The notes below the pieces were generated by a model that did not search any database, was not told the origin of the DNA, and saw nothing but the letters and a program-made list of their open reading frames with translations. Below are positions 20,912 through 28,594 of a stretch of DNA of 64,000 nucleotides, in pieces. Position 1 is the first letter of the stretch, and each line of letters begins with the position of its first letter. The position numbers and the translations under genes are program-made. Source of the stretch: Streptomyces varsoviensis (GTDB lineage Bacteria; Actinomycetota; Actinomycetes; Streptomycetales; Streptomycetaceae); assembly GCF_000718635.1 (NCBI RefSeq), contig NZ_JOBF01000005.1:1-64000 (forward strand). The letters run 5' to 3'.

Positions 20912-21222
20912 GGATTCCTCCATCGGTTGTCTTAATGATGTTGTCGTCGTGACGTCCTCGCACAGTTCGCCCGGCGCCCGCCGGGGCCGAAAGCCGCCTG
21001 TCCCCCGCGCAGTTCACCAGGTTCTGTGCGTCATGCACCCGGTTGGATGCGCGCACCGGGTCGCGAGTTCACCGGGTGACGGGAGTTTCGGAAGCTCGCG
21101 CTCCGGAGTGCGCGGCGGGTCGGTTCGCGATGCACGGGCGGGCAGCCAGGAGCGCCCGGCCGCTCCTTGACCGTGCGGCGGCGGAACGGCCGGGGCGCCG
21201 CACCCGCCACGGCATGGCTGTC
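20912..21222. other. Intergenic region between divergent genes
   Basis: It holds the promoter of the small secreted protein gene on one side and of the aldo/keto reductase on the other. I see no further gene. Confidence 0.4.
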
Positions 21223-21254
21223 TTGATTCGAGTGTGCTCGAAGGCGTTGGCTAT
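21223..21254 (+). promoter_or_regulatory. MerR-type promoter with palindrome for the aldo/keto reductase
   Basis: TTGATT at 21223 overlaps a perfect dyad TTCGAG-TGTG-CTCGAA (21227-21242) and is followed, after a long 19-20 bp spacer, by a poor -10 (TGGCTA or GGCTAT). A dyad in an over-long spacer is the design of MerR-activated promoters. The ATG at 21261 is only 6-7 nt further on, so the transcript may be leaderless. No merR gene is in the window. Confidence 0.55.
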
Positions 21255-21260
21255 GGCCCC

Positions 21261-22259
21261 ATGGAGTACACGCAGCTCGGACGCACTGGTCTCAAGGTCA
21301 GCCGCCTCGTCCTCGGGACGATGAACTTCGGCCCTCAGACGGACGAAGCGGACAGTCACACCATCATGGACGCCGCGCTCGGCGCGGGCGTCAACTTCTT
21401 CGACACGGCCAACGCCTACGGCTGGGGCGCCAACAAGGGCCGTACGGAGGAGATCATCGGCAGTTGGTTCGCGAAGGGCGGCGACCGGCGGGACAAGACC
21501 GTCCTCGCCACCAAGGTCTACGCGAACATGTCCCTCGACGACGGCCCCGCCTACCCCAACCACGACAAGCTCTCCGCCGTCAACATCCGCCGCTCGGTCG
21601 AGGCGAGCCTCAAGCGGCTCGGCACCGACCGCATCGACCTCTACCAGTTCCACCACGTCGACCGGGACACCCCCTGGGACGAGATCTGGCAGGCCATCGA
21701 CGTTCTCGTGCAGCAGGGCAAGGTCCTCTACGCGGGGTCCAGCAACCACGCGGGCTGGCACCTCGCCCAGGCCAACGAGACCGCCCGGCGCCGCGGCTCG
21801 TACGGGCTGGTCAGCGAGCAGTGCCTATACAACCTCGCCGAGCGCCGCGCCGAGATGGAGGTCGTACCGGCCGCGCAGGCGTACGGGCTCGGCATCATCC
21901 CCTGGTCCCCGCTGCACGGCGGGCTGCTCGGCGGCGCGCTCCGCAAGGAGCGCGAGGGCGGCACGGGCCGTACGTCCGCCGGGCGGGCCTTCGACGCCCT
22001 CCAGGACCCGGCCGTGCGCGAGCGCGTCCAGGCGTACGAGGATCTGCTGGCCAAGCACGGTCTGGAACCCGGCGAGACGGCGCTGGCCTGGCTGCTGACC
22101 CGGCCCGGCGTGACCGGCCCGATCGTCGGCCCGCGCACCACCGACCAGCTCGCGTCCGCGCTGCGCGCCGTCGAGCTGGAGCTGTCCCCGGAGCTGCTGT
22201 CCGCGCTCGACGAGATCTTCCCGGGCCCCGGCCCGTCCCCGGAGGCGTTCGCCTGGTGA
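21261..22259 (+). CDS. Aldo/keto reductase
   Basis: The 332-residue NADPH-dependent barrel enzyme has the AKR tetrad: Asp and Tyr in FFDTANAYGWG, Lys in VLATKVY, His in YQFHHVD. The C-terminal cofactor loop is GPIVGPRTTDQL. It reduces aldehydes or ketones; the beta-subunit/YajO-like form here often acts on toxic carbonyls. ATG 21261 is chosen over the upstream GTG because it starts the conserved MEYTQLGRTGLKVSRLVLGT and fits the promoter. Confidence 0.93.
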   Translation: MEYTQLGRTGLKVSRLVLGTMNFGPQTDEADSHTIMDAALGAGVNFFDTANAYGWGANKGRTEEIIGSWFAKGGDRRDKTVLATKVYANMSLDDGPAYPNHDKLSAVNIRRSVEASLKRLGTDRIDLYQFHHVDRDTPWDEIWQAIDVLVQQGKVLYAGSSNHAGWHLAQANETARRRGSYGLVSEQCLYNLAERRAEMEVVPAAQAYGLGIIPWSPLHGGLLGGALRKEREGGTGRTSAGRAFDALQDPAVRERVQAYEDLLAKHGLEPGETALAWLLTRPGVTGPIVGPRTTDQLASALRAVELELSPELLSALDEIFPGPGPSPEAFAW

Positions 22260-22340
22260 CCCGGCGGGCGGGCCCGGCCGCGCGCCGCGCCCGCCCCACG
22301 CCGCTTCCTGTACGCCGCCCCGTACCGCCCGGTCAGCGCG

Positions 22341-22427
22341 TCACTTGACCGCCGCCATCACGACAACGACGACGAGCAGCACGGCGAGCACACCGGTCAT
22401 GATCCGGTTGCGGGTCTTGGGGTCCAC
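22341..22427 (-). CDS. 28-residue single-pass membrane peptide
   Basis: GTG 22427 to TGA 22341 encodes MDPKTRNRIMTGVLAVLLVV followed by VVVMAAVK: a basic N-terminus and one hydrophobic helix. The start codon is exactly 7 nt after TAACCT, the leaderless pattern of neighbouring genes, which argues that it is real. It lies alone between the aldo/keto reductase and thpR. The function is unknown; it could act as a small membrane-protein regulator. Confidence 0.6.
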   Translation of the reverse strand: MDPKTRNRIMTGVLAVLLVVVVVMAAVK

Positions 22428-22434
22428 ACCCCTG

Positions 22435-22440
22435 AGGTTA
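22435..22440 (-). promoter_or_regulatory. Leaderless -10 (TAACCT) of the 28-residue peptide gene
   Basis: Minus-strand TAACCT, 7 nt, then GTG 22427. The same hexamer serves the DUF2771 gene at 41441. Confidence 0.5.
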
Positions 22441-22529
22441 ACCGGAGCCCCGGGCAACCGGACGCCGAGGCCCCGCCGGGCCCGGCCCTCCGGCGGTCCG
22501 GCCCGTCCCCGCCCGTCCCCCCGCCCCCG

Positions 22530-23096
22530 TCAGCGGCTGCCCAGCCGCCACACCGCCAGCGCCTCGTAGCGCGGCCGCTCGCCCTTGATCCCGGAGGCGG
22601 GGAGGTGGCTGCGTACGAGCGTGAGTTCCCGCGCCGTCCACGGCGCGCCCTCGAAACGGGCCAGCTCGCTGACGTACGGGCGCAGGTCGGCGTCCGCGCG
22701 GTTACGGGCGAGGGTGAGGTGCGCGCGGAACGCGCGGGCGTCGGCCGACAGGGCGGCGGCCCGGCGGCACCCCGCCGCCACGGACTCGGCCAGCCGCCCG
22801 AGCGCCGCCGTCTCACCCGCGGCCCCCGCCCACAGGGCCCGGTCCCCGAACCGGCCGCCGCGCGAGAGCCGCAGCCCCGGCGGCCGGTGCCGCGCCGCCG
22901 CCCGCCCCAGCCGCTCCCGCAGCTCCGGCAGGACGGCCTCGTCGGTCTCGCCGAGGAAGGCCAGCGTGAAGTGCCAGCCCGCGGCCTCGGTCCAGTGCAG
23001 CCGGTCGGCCCCCGGCAGGGCCTTCAGCCTGCGGACCTCCGCGGCCAGTTCCGCGACGATCTCGGCGGGAGGAATCACGGCGACAAACAGCCTCAT
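22530..23096 (-). CDS. thpR: RNA 2',3'-cyclic phosphodiesterase (2'-5' RNA ligase family)
   Basis: A 188-residue 2H phosphoesterase. Both HxT motifs are present: WHFTLAFLG near residue 43 and RAHLTLARN near residue 130. ThpR opens 2',3'-cyclic phosphates on RNA or tRNA ends. The frame is open upstream, but ATG 23096 gives the family N-terminus MRLFVAVIPP and lies 7 nt after CAGACT. It is divergent from the GNAT gene with only 19 bp between the two starts. Confidence 0.9.
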   Translation of the reverse strand: MRLFVAVIPPAEIVAELAAEVRRLKALPGADRLHWTEAAGWHFTLAFLGETDEAVLPELRERLGRAAARHRPPGLRLSRGGRFGDRALWAGAAGETAALGRLAESVAAGCRRAAALSADARAFRAHLTLARNRADADLRPYVSELARFEGAPWTARELTLVRSHLPASGIKGERPRYEALAVWRLGSR

Positions 23097-23102
23097 GCGG
23101 CT

Positions 23103-23109
23103 TAGTCTG
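23103..23109. promoter_or_regulatory. Overlapping divergent -10 elements for thpR and the GNAT gene
   Basis: TAGTCT (23103-23108) on the plus strand is 7 nt before ATG 23116. CAGACT (23109-23104) on the minus strand is 7 nt before ATG 23096. The two -10 elements share five base pairs, so polymerase cannot open both at once. Confidence 0.6.
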
Positions 23110-23115
23110 ACGCAA

Positions 23116-23616
23116 ATGGAGATCAGGGAGGGCGGGGCCGAGGACATCCCCGCGATACTCGCGATGATGGACAGCGCCGTGGAATGGCTGGTCGCGGAGG
23201 GGCGTACGGGCCAGTGGGGCACCGAGCCGTTCTCGTCGCGGTCGACGTCCGTGGACAAGATCAGGGAGACGGTGGGGTCCGGCCCCACGTGGATCGCCGA
23301 GGTCGACGGCGAGGCGGCCGGCGCGATGACGATCGCTTCGCGCCCGTCGCCCTACATCGCCCCGGCCGACGAGCCCGAGGTGTTCGTCCGCCTCCTCGTC
23401 ACCGACAGCCGCTTCCGCGGCCACGGCGTGGGCAGCGCGCTGCTCGCCCACGCGGTCGAGGAGGCCCGCCGCCAGTCCGTCCGCCTGCTCCGCGTCGACT
23501 GCTACGCGGGCGGCGAGGGCCGCCTCGTCGACTACTACCGCCGCAACGGCTTCACCCCCACGGAAACCTTCGACGTCAACGGCTGGCCGGGCCAAGTGCT
23601 CGCGCAGCGCGTCTGA
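23116..23616 (+). CDS. GNAT family N-acetyltransferase
   Basis: A 166-residue acetyltransferase with the acetyl-CoA motif A in VTDSRFRGHGVGSALLAHA (RGHGVG pyrophosphate loop) and motif B around YYRRNGFTPTETF. The substrate is unknown. The start at ATG 23116 is fixed by the leaderless -10 TAGTCT; longer upstream readings run antisense through thpR. The long 3' intergenic region ends in a strong hairpin. Confidence 0.9.
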   Translation: MEIREGGAEDIPAILAMMDSAVEWLVAEGRTGQWGTEPFSSRSTSVDKIRETVGSGPTWIAEVDGEAAGAMTIASRPSPYIAPADEPEVFVRLLVTDSRFRGHGVGSALLAHAVEEARRQSVRLLRVDCYAGGEGRLVDYYRRNGFTPTETFDVNGWPGQVLAQRV

Positions 23617-23928
23617 CGGCCGGGCACTCGCCTTACCCTCCCCCGGACGCCGGGGCCCCACACCGTACGGGCACCCGCCCAAGGAGAGGGCCCCGCGCCC
23701 GCACGGCCGCTGAAACCAACGGCCCGTCCGTACCATCGCCGAGGCCCGCCCATGGGCCCCACCCGTACGCCACCGCACAAGCCACGGCGCCCACTCGCGA
23801 GCCACCGGCCCGGCCCCCGTACAGCCGCCGATGACCGCCCGTAGGCCGCAACGGTCTCCCGCCAGCCGCCGCCCCGGGCGGCATCGGCACCGGTCCCGCG
23901 CCCGTAACGCCCCTCCGTAGCAACGCCA

Positions 23929-23976
23929 ATGGCCGGGGCCCCTCGCGAAGGACTCGCGATGAAGGGCCCCGGCCAT
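23929..23976. terminator. Strong bidirectional hairpin between GNAT and MFS genes
   Basis: ATGGCCGGGGCCC (23929-23941) pairs with its complement at 23964-23976, and an inner TCGCGA/TCGCGA stem continues inside. It separates the converging GNAT (+) and MFS (-) transcripts. The rest of 23617-24138 has no gene; 24037-24136 carries imperfect repeats of gacatcagccaacccgccgt. Confidence 0.7.
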
Positions 23977-24138
23977 CGGCGTCGTACGGCGGAGCGGGGA
24001 CGAACAACGCCCCGCTTTCAACCGACCGGCCCGCCGCCAGGCGAACCGACATCAGCCAACCCGCCGTGAGACGACCCGCCGTCAGGCGAACCACCGTCAG
24101 CCGGCCCGACATCAGCCAACCCGCCGTCAGGCGAACCG

Positions 24139-25515
24139 TCAGGCGACCGTTGCCAGTTCCTCCTGCCGGCCGGCTGAGGCTGATCGTGCTCGGGGGACGA
24201 AGGCCACGTGGCGGTGGCCGGGGCGGAGGTCTATGCGGAGGCGGAGGCCGCCCACGCGGGCGAGGGCGAGGCCGACGCCGACCGCGGCGAGGAGGGAGAT
24301 CAGGCCGCCGGTGAAGAAGCCGACGCGCGCGCCGAACTGGTCGGTGACCCAGCCGACGAGCGGTGCGCCCACCGGCGTGCCGCCCATGAAGACCATCATG
24401 AACAGGCTCATCACACGCCCCCGCATCGCGGGATCGGTGGCGAGCTGCACGCTGGAGTTGGCGGTCACGTTGACCGTGAGGCCGACCATGCCGATCACCA
24501 CCAGCAGCACGGCGAAGACGCCGAAGGAGGGCGACAGCGCCGCTGTCATCTCCAGCAGGCTGAAGATCACGGCCGCGCCGACCAGCAGCCGCAGCCGCGA
24601 GGTGGTGCGCCGGGCCGCGAGCAGCGCGCCGGCCAGCGAGCCGGCCGCCATAAGGGTGTTGAACAGGGCGTACGTACCGGCGTCGGAGTGGTAGACGTCA
24701 TTGGCGAACGCGCTGAGCCACACCGGGAAGTTGAAGCCGAAGGTCCCCACGAAGCCGACGAGGACGATGGGCCAGATCAGTTCGGGGCGCCCGGCGACGT
24801 ACCGCAGGCCCTCCTTCAACTGGCCCTTGCCGCGCGGCACCTGGTCGACCTTGTGCAGCTCGCTCGTGCGCATCATCAGCAGGCCGGCCAGCGGCGCGAC
24901 GAACGAGACGCCGTTGAGCAGGAACGCCCAGCCGCTGCCGACGGCGGTGATCAGCGCGCCCGCGACGGCGGGGCCGATCAGCCGGGCGGACTGGAAGTTG
25001 GCGGAGTTGAGGCTGACCGCGTTGCGCAGGTCGTCCTGGCCGACCATCTCGACGACGAACGCCTGGCGGGCGGGGTTGTCGATGACGGTGACGAGGCCGA
25101 GGACGAACGCGGTCACGTACACGTGCCAGACCTGGACCTGGCCGCTGAGCGTCAGGGCGGCCAGGGCGAGGCCGGTGAGGCCCATCGCGGACTGGGTGAT
25201 GAAGAGAAGCTTGCGCTTGGGGTAGCGGTCGGCGAGGACGCCGCCGTACAGCCCGAAGAGCAGCATGGGCAGGAACTGCAGCGCCGTGGTGATGCCGACG
25301 GCCGTGGAGGAGCCGGTCAGGCTGAGTACGAGCCAGTCCTGGGCGACGCGCTGCATCCAGGTGCCCGTGTTGGACACCACCTGTCCGGTGGCGAAGAGCC
25401 GGTAGTTACGCACCCTCAATGAGCTGAAGGTCCCGCCCCGTGGCTTTGGCTCGGCGGGTATGTCGTCGTCGGTGTTCGGTGCGGGTGCGGAGTCTGCTCC
25501 GTGTCCCGTACTCAA
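24139..25515 (-). CDS. MFS transporter (drug/metabolite efflux type)
   Basis: A 458-residue membrane protein of about 12 segments with the MFS loop motif GVLADRYPKRKLLF between helices 2 and 3 and an MFS_3/EntS-like N-terminus (LRVRNYRLFATGQVVSNTGT). TTG 25515 has AGGAGG 9 nt upstream and is preferred to the longer Arg-rich reading. It lies 29 bp downstream of a MarR gene on the same strand, the classic repressor-efflux pair, so induction by a MarR ligand is likely. The substrate is unknown. Confidence 0.88.
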   Translation of the reverse strand: MSTGHGADSAPAPNTDDDIPAEPKPRGGTFSSLRVRNYRLFATGQVVSNTGTWMQRVAQDWLVLSLTGSSTAVGITTALQFLPMLLFGLYGGVLADRYPKRKLLFITQSAMGLTGLALAALTLSGQVQVWHVYVTAFVLGLVTVIDNPARQAFVVEMVGQDDLRNAVSLNSANFQSARLIGPAVAGALITAVGSGWAFLLNGVSFVAPLAGLLMMRTSELHKVDQVPRGKGQLKEGLRYVAGRPELIWPIVLVGFVGTFGFNFPVWLSAFANDVYHSDAGTYALFNTLMAAGSLAGALLAARRTTSRLRLLVGAAVIFSLLEMTAALSPSFGVFAVLLVVIGMVGLTVNVTANSSVQLATDPAMRGRVMSLFMMVFMGGTPVGAPLVGWVTDQFGARVGFFTGGLISLLAAVGVGLALARVGGLRLRIDLRPGHRHVAFVPRARSASAGRQEELATVA

Positions 25516-25544
25516 ATGGGGTCGCCTCCTACGGCATGGTCGTC

Positions 25545-26027
25545 TTACAGATGCGCGAGCTTCTCCAGTACGGGCGCGGCGGCGCGCAGCGTCGCCCACT
25601 CGTCCTCGTCCAGCTCCCCCACCAGCTCGGCGAGCCAGGCGTTGCGCTTGCGCCGGCTCTCCATGAGCATGGCCTCGGCCTGCTCGGTCTGGGTGACCAC
25701 CTTCTGCCGGCGGTCCTCGGGGTGCGGTTCGAGCCTGACCAGCCCCTTGGCCTCCAGGAGCGCCACGATGCGCGTCATCGACGGCGGCTGTACGTGCTCC
25801 TTGCGGGCCAGCTCACCGGGGGTGGCGGAGCCACAGCGGGCGAGCGTGCCGAGCACCGACATCTCGGTGGGGCTCAGCGACTCGTCGACCCGCTGGTGCT
25901 TGAGCCGACGGGACAGGCGCATGATGCCGGAGCGCAGCAGGCTCACGGCTTCGACGTCGTCCGGGGGGTCGGGGGTCTCCTCCGCCACGGGGAGGGGGCT
26001 GGACAGTTCCGGCATGGTCTTTAGCAT
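25545..26027 (-). CDS. MarR family transcriptional regulator
   Basis: The 160-residue winged-helix protein has SATPGELARKEHVQPPSMTR as recognition helices and PEDRRQKVVTQTEQ as the wing. It is the first gene of a two-gene unit with the MFS transporter. Two ATGs exist (26027 and 26015); GGAG at 9 nt favours 26027. The leader contains TTAG-N18-CTAA and a direct ACTC-att-ACTC, possible operator elements for autoregulation. Confidence 0.9.
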   Translation of the reverse strand: MLKTMPELSSPLPVAEETPDPPDDVEAVSLLRSGIMRLSRRLKHQRVDESLSPTEMSVLGTLARCGSATPGELARKEHVQPPSMTRIVALLEAKGLVRLEPHPEDRRQKVVTQTEQAEAMLMESRRKRNAWLAELVGELDEDEWATLRAAAPVLEKLAHL

Positions 26028-26157
26028 AACTCATTACTCCGTCTAAGGAAAACCGGAAAAGGCCGGGGCCCGGCATGTCACGGCGGCTTCACCCGTACGG
26101 GTGAGCGCACGCGGGAAAAGAGCCGTCGGACCGGCCGCCCCCTGGACCCTGGCACGC

Positions 26158-26346
26158 ATGGGATCAAGGGTGCTCAGCCTGCGGATGGACGGCGACCTGC
26201 TGGACCGGGTCCGGCAGCACGCCGAGAAACGAGGAATGAGCGTCCAGGACTACGTGGTCCGGACGCTCATTCGGGACGACTTCGACGAGCGGTTCCAGCG
26301 CTCGGTCGACGCGACGGAGGCGTTCTACTCCGCCCCGCCGCCGTGA
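26158..26346 (+). CDS. Small ribbon-helix-helix DNA-binding protein
   Basis: A 62-residue protein: MGSRVLSLRMDGDLLDRVRQ forms the ribbon and first helix and RGMSVQDYVVRTLIRDDFDE the second helix. This is the CopG/Arc fold used by antitoxins and repressors. GACCCT 7 nt before ATG 26158 suggests a leaderless start; the frame is open from GTG 26101 but the extension lacks RHH character. No toxin gene is adjacent, so it is probably a solitary regulator. Confidence 0.75.
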   Translation: MGSRVLSLRMDGDLLDRVRQHAEKRGMSVQDYVVRTLIRDDFDERFQRSVDATEAFYSAPPP

Positions 26347-26403
26347 GGGACCTCTCGCTCTCCCCTGCTCCTGCTCCTACTTCTGCTTCCGCTTCTGCTT
26401 CTA
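26347..26403. repeat. Hexanucleotide array at the NCS2 permease stop codon
   Basis: Read on the minus strand the permease ends GTG AAG TAG and continues AAGCAG, AAGCGG, AAGCAG, AAGTAG, GAGCAG, GAGCAG. It is a 6-bp tandem repeat that includes a second in-frame stop. Confidence 0.7.
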
Positions 26404-27867
26404 CTTCACGCCGAGCACCTGCTCGATCGGGTTGAGCAGGAAGTAGACGAGGAAGCACGCCCCCACCACGTTCAGCAGCCACGGGATCTCCCGCGCCCGC
26501 CGGTCCGCGATCCGCAGCAGGATGAAGGCGAGCACGCCGAGCCCGATGCCGTTGGTGATGCTGTACGTGAACGGCATCGAGATGATCGTCAGGAACGCCG
26601 GGATCGCGATGGTGAAGTCGCTCCAGTCGATCTCCCGGACGTTGGCCGACATGATCAGGAAGCCGACGACGAGCAGCGCGGGCGTCGCGGCCTGCGAGGG
26701 CACCACCGTCGCCAGCGGCGTGAAGACCAGCGCCAGCAGGAACAGCCCGCCGGTCACGAAGTTCGCCAGGCCCGTACGGGCGCCCTCGCCGACACCCGCC
26801 GTGGACTCCACGAAGCAGGTGTTGGCGGAGGCCGACCCGAGGCCGCCGGCCGCGACCGCGACGCCGTCCACCATCAGGATGCGGCCCATGCCCGGCAACT
26901 GGCCGCGCTCGTCCGTCAGCCCGGCCTCCTCGCCGACGCCGATGATCGTGCCCATCGCGTCGAAGAAGCCGGACAGCAGCACGGTGAAGACGAAGAGGCA
27001 GCCGGTGAGGATGCCCACCTCGTGGAAGCCGCCGAACAGGCTGATGTCGCCGATGAGCGAGAAGTCCGGCGCGCCCACCACGTTGTCCGGGACGGTCGGC
27101 ACCGACAGGCCCCAGCTCGCGTCCGGGATGGTGGCGATCGAGTTGATGATGATCGCGACGACGGCCATCGCCACGATGCCGATCAGGATCGCGCCGCGCA
27201 CCTTGCGCACGGTCAGTACGAACATCAGCCCCAGGCCGATCACGAACACCAGCACCGGCCAGCCCTGGAGCTGGCCGCCCGCGCCGAGACCGAGCGGGAC
27301 GGTGGTGTGCGCGGCGTCCGGGTTGCGCGAGACGAAGCCGGAGTCGACCAGGCCGACCAGCGAGATGAACAGGCCGATGCCGATCGCGATGGCCCGGCGC
27401 AGCCCGCCCGGGATCGCGTCCATCACCCGCTGCCGCAGTCCGGAGGCGACCAGCACGATCAGCACCAGGCCGGCCAGCACCACCATGCCCATCGCCTCCG
27501 GCCAGCTCATCTTGGGCGCGAGCTGGAGCGAGACGACGGCGTTGATGCCCAGGCCCGCGGCGCAGGCGATCGGCACATTGCCGATGGCGCCCATCAGGAT
27601 CGTGGTGAGCCCCGCCATGAGGGCGGTCGCGGTGACGAGCTGGGCGTTGTCGAGCTGGTGGTGGAACTTGTCCTGGCCGCTGCCCAGGATGATCGGGTTC
27701 AGGACGATGATGTAGGCCATCGCGAAGAACGTGGCCAGCCCGCCGCGCAGCTCGCGGCCGACGGTCGAGCCGCGCTGGGAGATCTTGAAGAACGCGTCGA
27801 GCCAGTTCTTGGGCGGCGTCGGGAGCGGCGGCTTGGCGTCGACCGGAGCGGTGGCCGAGGGGGACAT
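26401..27867 (-). CDS. NCS2/AzgA-type purine permease
   Basis: A 488-residue membrane protein with 12-14 segments. GLGINAVVSL, GFFDAMGTIIGVGEEAGL and SANTCFVESTAGVGEGARTG are the AzgA (guanine/hypoxanthine/adenine permease) signatures, including the conserved acidic residues of the transport site. It imports purine bases with protons. ATG 27867 follows GAGGTC; the longer upstream reading is not needed. A 13-bp dyad (27978-27990) and an AT-richer patch lie upstream. Confidence 0.9.
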   Translation of the reverse strand: MSPSATAPVDAKPPLPTPPKNWLDAFFKISQRGSTVGRELRGGLATFFAMAYIIVLNPIILGSGQDKFHHQLDNAQLVTATALMAGLTTILMGAIGNVPIACAAGLGINAVVSLQLAPKMSWPEAMGMVVLAGLVLIVLVASGLRQRVMDAIPGGLRRAIAIGIGLFISLVGLVDSGFVSRNPDAAHTTVPLGLGAGGQLQGWPVLVFVIGLGLMFVLTVRKVRGAILIGIVAMAVVAIIINSIATIPDASWGLSVPTVPDNVVGAPDFSLIGDISLFGGFHEVGILTGCLFVFTVLLSGFFDAMGTIIGVGEEAGLTDERGQLPGMGRILMVDGVAVAAGGLGSASANTCFVESTAGVGEGARTGLANFVTGGLFLLALVFTPLATVVPSQAATPALLVVGFLIMSANVREIDWSDFTIAIPAFLTIISMPFTYSITNGIGLGVLAFILLRIADRRAREIPWLLNVVGACFLVYFLLNPIEQVLGVK

Positions 27868-27977
27868 GCGGGACCTCAGTCGTACGGGCCTCCGGGGAGG
27901 CGCGGAAAGGCGAGCGGGACTGCGGAGACCGATAGCGCCGATAACTCTGCACACTCTGGAAGCCGAACAGACCCTGT

Positions 27978-27990
27978 TTGGATGATCCAA
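27978..27990. promoter_or_regulatory. Dyad TTGGAT-G-ATCCAA upstream of the purine permease
   Basis: A perfect 6-bp inverted repeat around a central G lies about 110 bp upstream of the permease ATG in an AT-rich promoter region. It could bind a purine-responsive repressor; the protein is unknown. Confidence 0.45.
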
Positions 27991-28127
27991 CGAAAGAAAC
28001 AAGTCAGATACGAGCGGTTTCAGTATGAATAAACAAGGCATCAATTGCTATCTCCGCGCGTAGACCCCTATGAACCACCGGTTCCGCTCGTGTCCCGGCC
28101 ACGCGGGGCCCCCGCGACATCACCGTC

Positions 28128-28133
28128 TAGGCT
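28128..28133 (+). promoter_or_regulatory. Leaderless -10 (TAGGCT) of the DUF2530 gene
   Basis: TAGGCT, 7 nt, then ATG 28141; no ribosome site. Confidence 0.5.
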
Positions 28134-28140
28134 GGAGCCC

Positions 28141-28413
28141 ATGACGAAGTGGACACCGCGGCACGAGGCGCCGGAGCCCTACGAGGGCAATGTCGTCGCC
28201 ACCATCACCGGCGGCACCATCGCGTGGTTCATCCTCTTCCTCGCCCAGCTCCCGTTCTACGGGTGGTTCCACGACAACGGGCACCTGTGGTGGGTGTGGA
28301 CCTGCCTGGCGGGGGCGGCGCTGGGGCTGCTGGGGGTCTGGTACGTACGCAAGCGCGACGCCGCCATTCGTAGGCACTCGGCCAAGGCTGCGGAGTCGCG
28401 GGAGGACGCGTAG
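28141..28413 (+). CDS. DUF2530 small membrane protein
   Basis: A 90-residue protein with two membrane segments (VVATITGGTIAWFILFLAQL; TCLAGAALGLLGVWYV) separated by FYGWFHDNGHLWW, the layout of the actinobacterial DUF2530 family. Its function is unknown. It is read toward the P-type ATPase, but that gene has its own leaderless promoter. Confidence 0.85.
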   Translation: MTKWTPRHEAPEPYEGNVVATITGGTIAWFILFLAQLPFYGWFHDNGHLWWVWTCLAGAALGLLGVWYVRKRDAAIRRHSAKAAESREDA

Positions 28414-28417
28414 TTCT

Positions 28418-28480
28418 CGGGGCTCCGCCCCGGACCCCGGTCCTCAATCGCCGGACGGGCTTGGAGTGGCCGGACTCCCA
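28418..28480. repeat. Streptomyces-type intergenic repeat with short hairpin
   Basis: CGGGGC-tcc-GCCCCG (28418-28432) followed by ggaccccggtcctcaatcgc and a cggacgggct tail is a familiar dispersed element of Streptomyces chromosomes. The hairpin may act as a terminator for the DUF2530 gene. Confidence 0.5.
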
Positions 28481-28581
28481 GGTTGCGAGTGCGGGACGCT
28501 CAGCGCCGGTGGGTGGTTGATGAGATGTCTGCCACGCCGCCGAACGCGTATATCCAAGGGGTGAACCGGACGTGAGCCCCG

Positions 28582-28587
28582 TACCGT
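28582..28587 (+). promoter_or_regulatory. Leaderless -10 (TACCGT) of the P-type ATPase
   Basis: TACCGT, 7 nt, ATG 28595. The identical hexamer and spacing precede the gene at 57484. Confidence 0.5.
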
Positions 28588-28594
28588 CGTTGGC

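Noticed and set aside
26158-26346. Toxin-antitoxin system with the ribbon-helix-helix protein as antitoxin
   Set aside because: No toxin gene lies within the same unit. The neighbours are a MarR/MFS pair and a purine permease on the opposite strand.
27868-28044. Purine riboswitch before the NCS2 permease
   Set aside because: I see no three-way-junction layout or conserved purine-aptamer core, only a short dyad.
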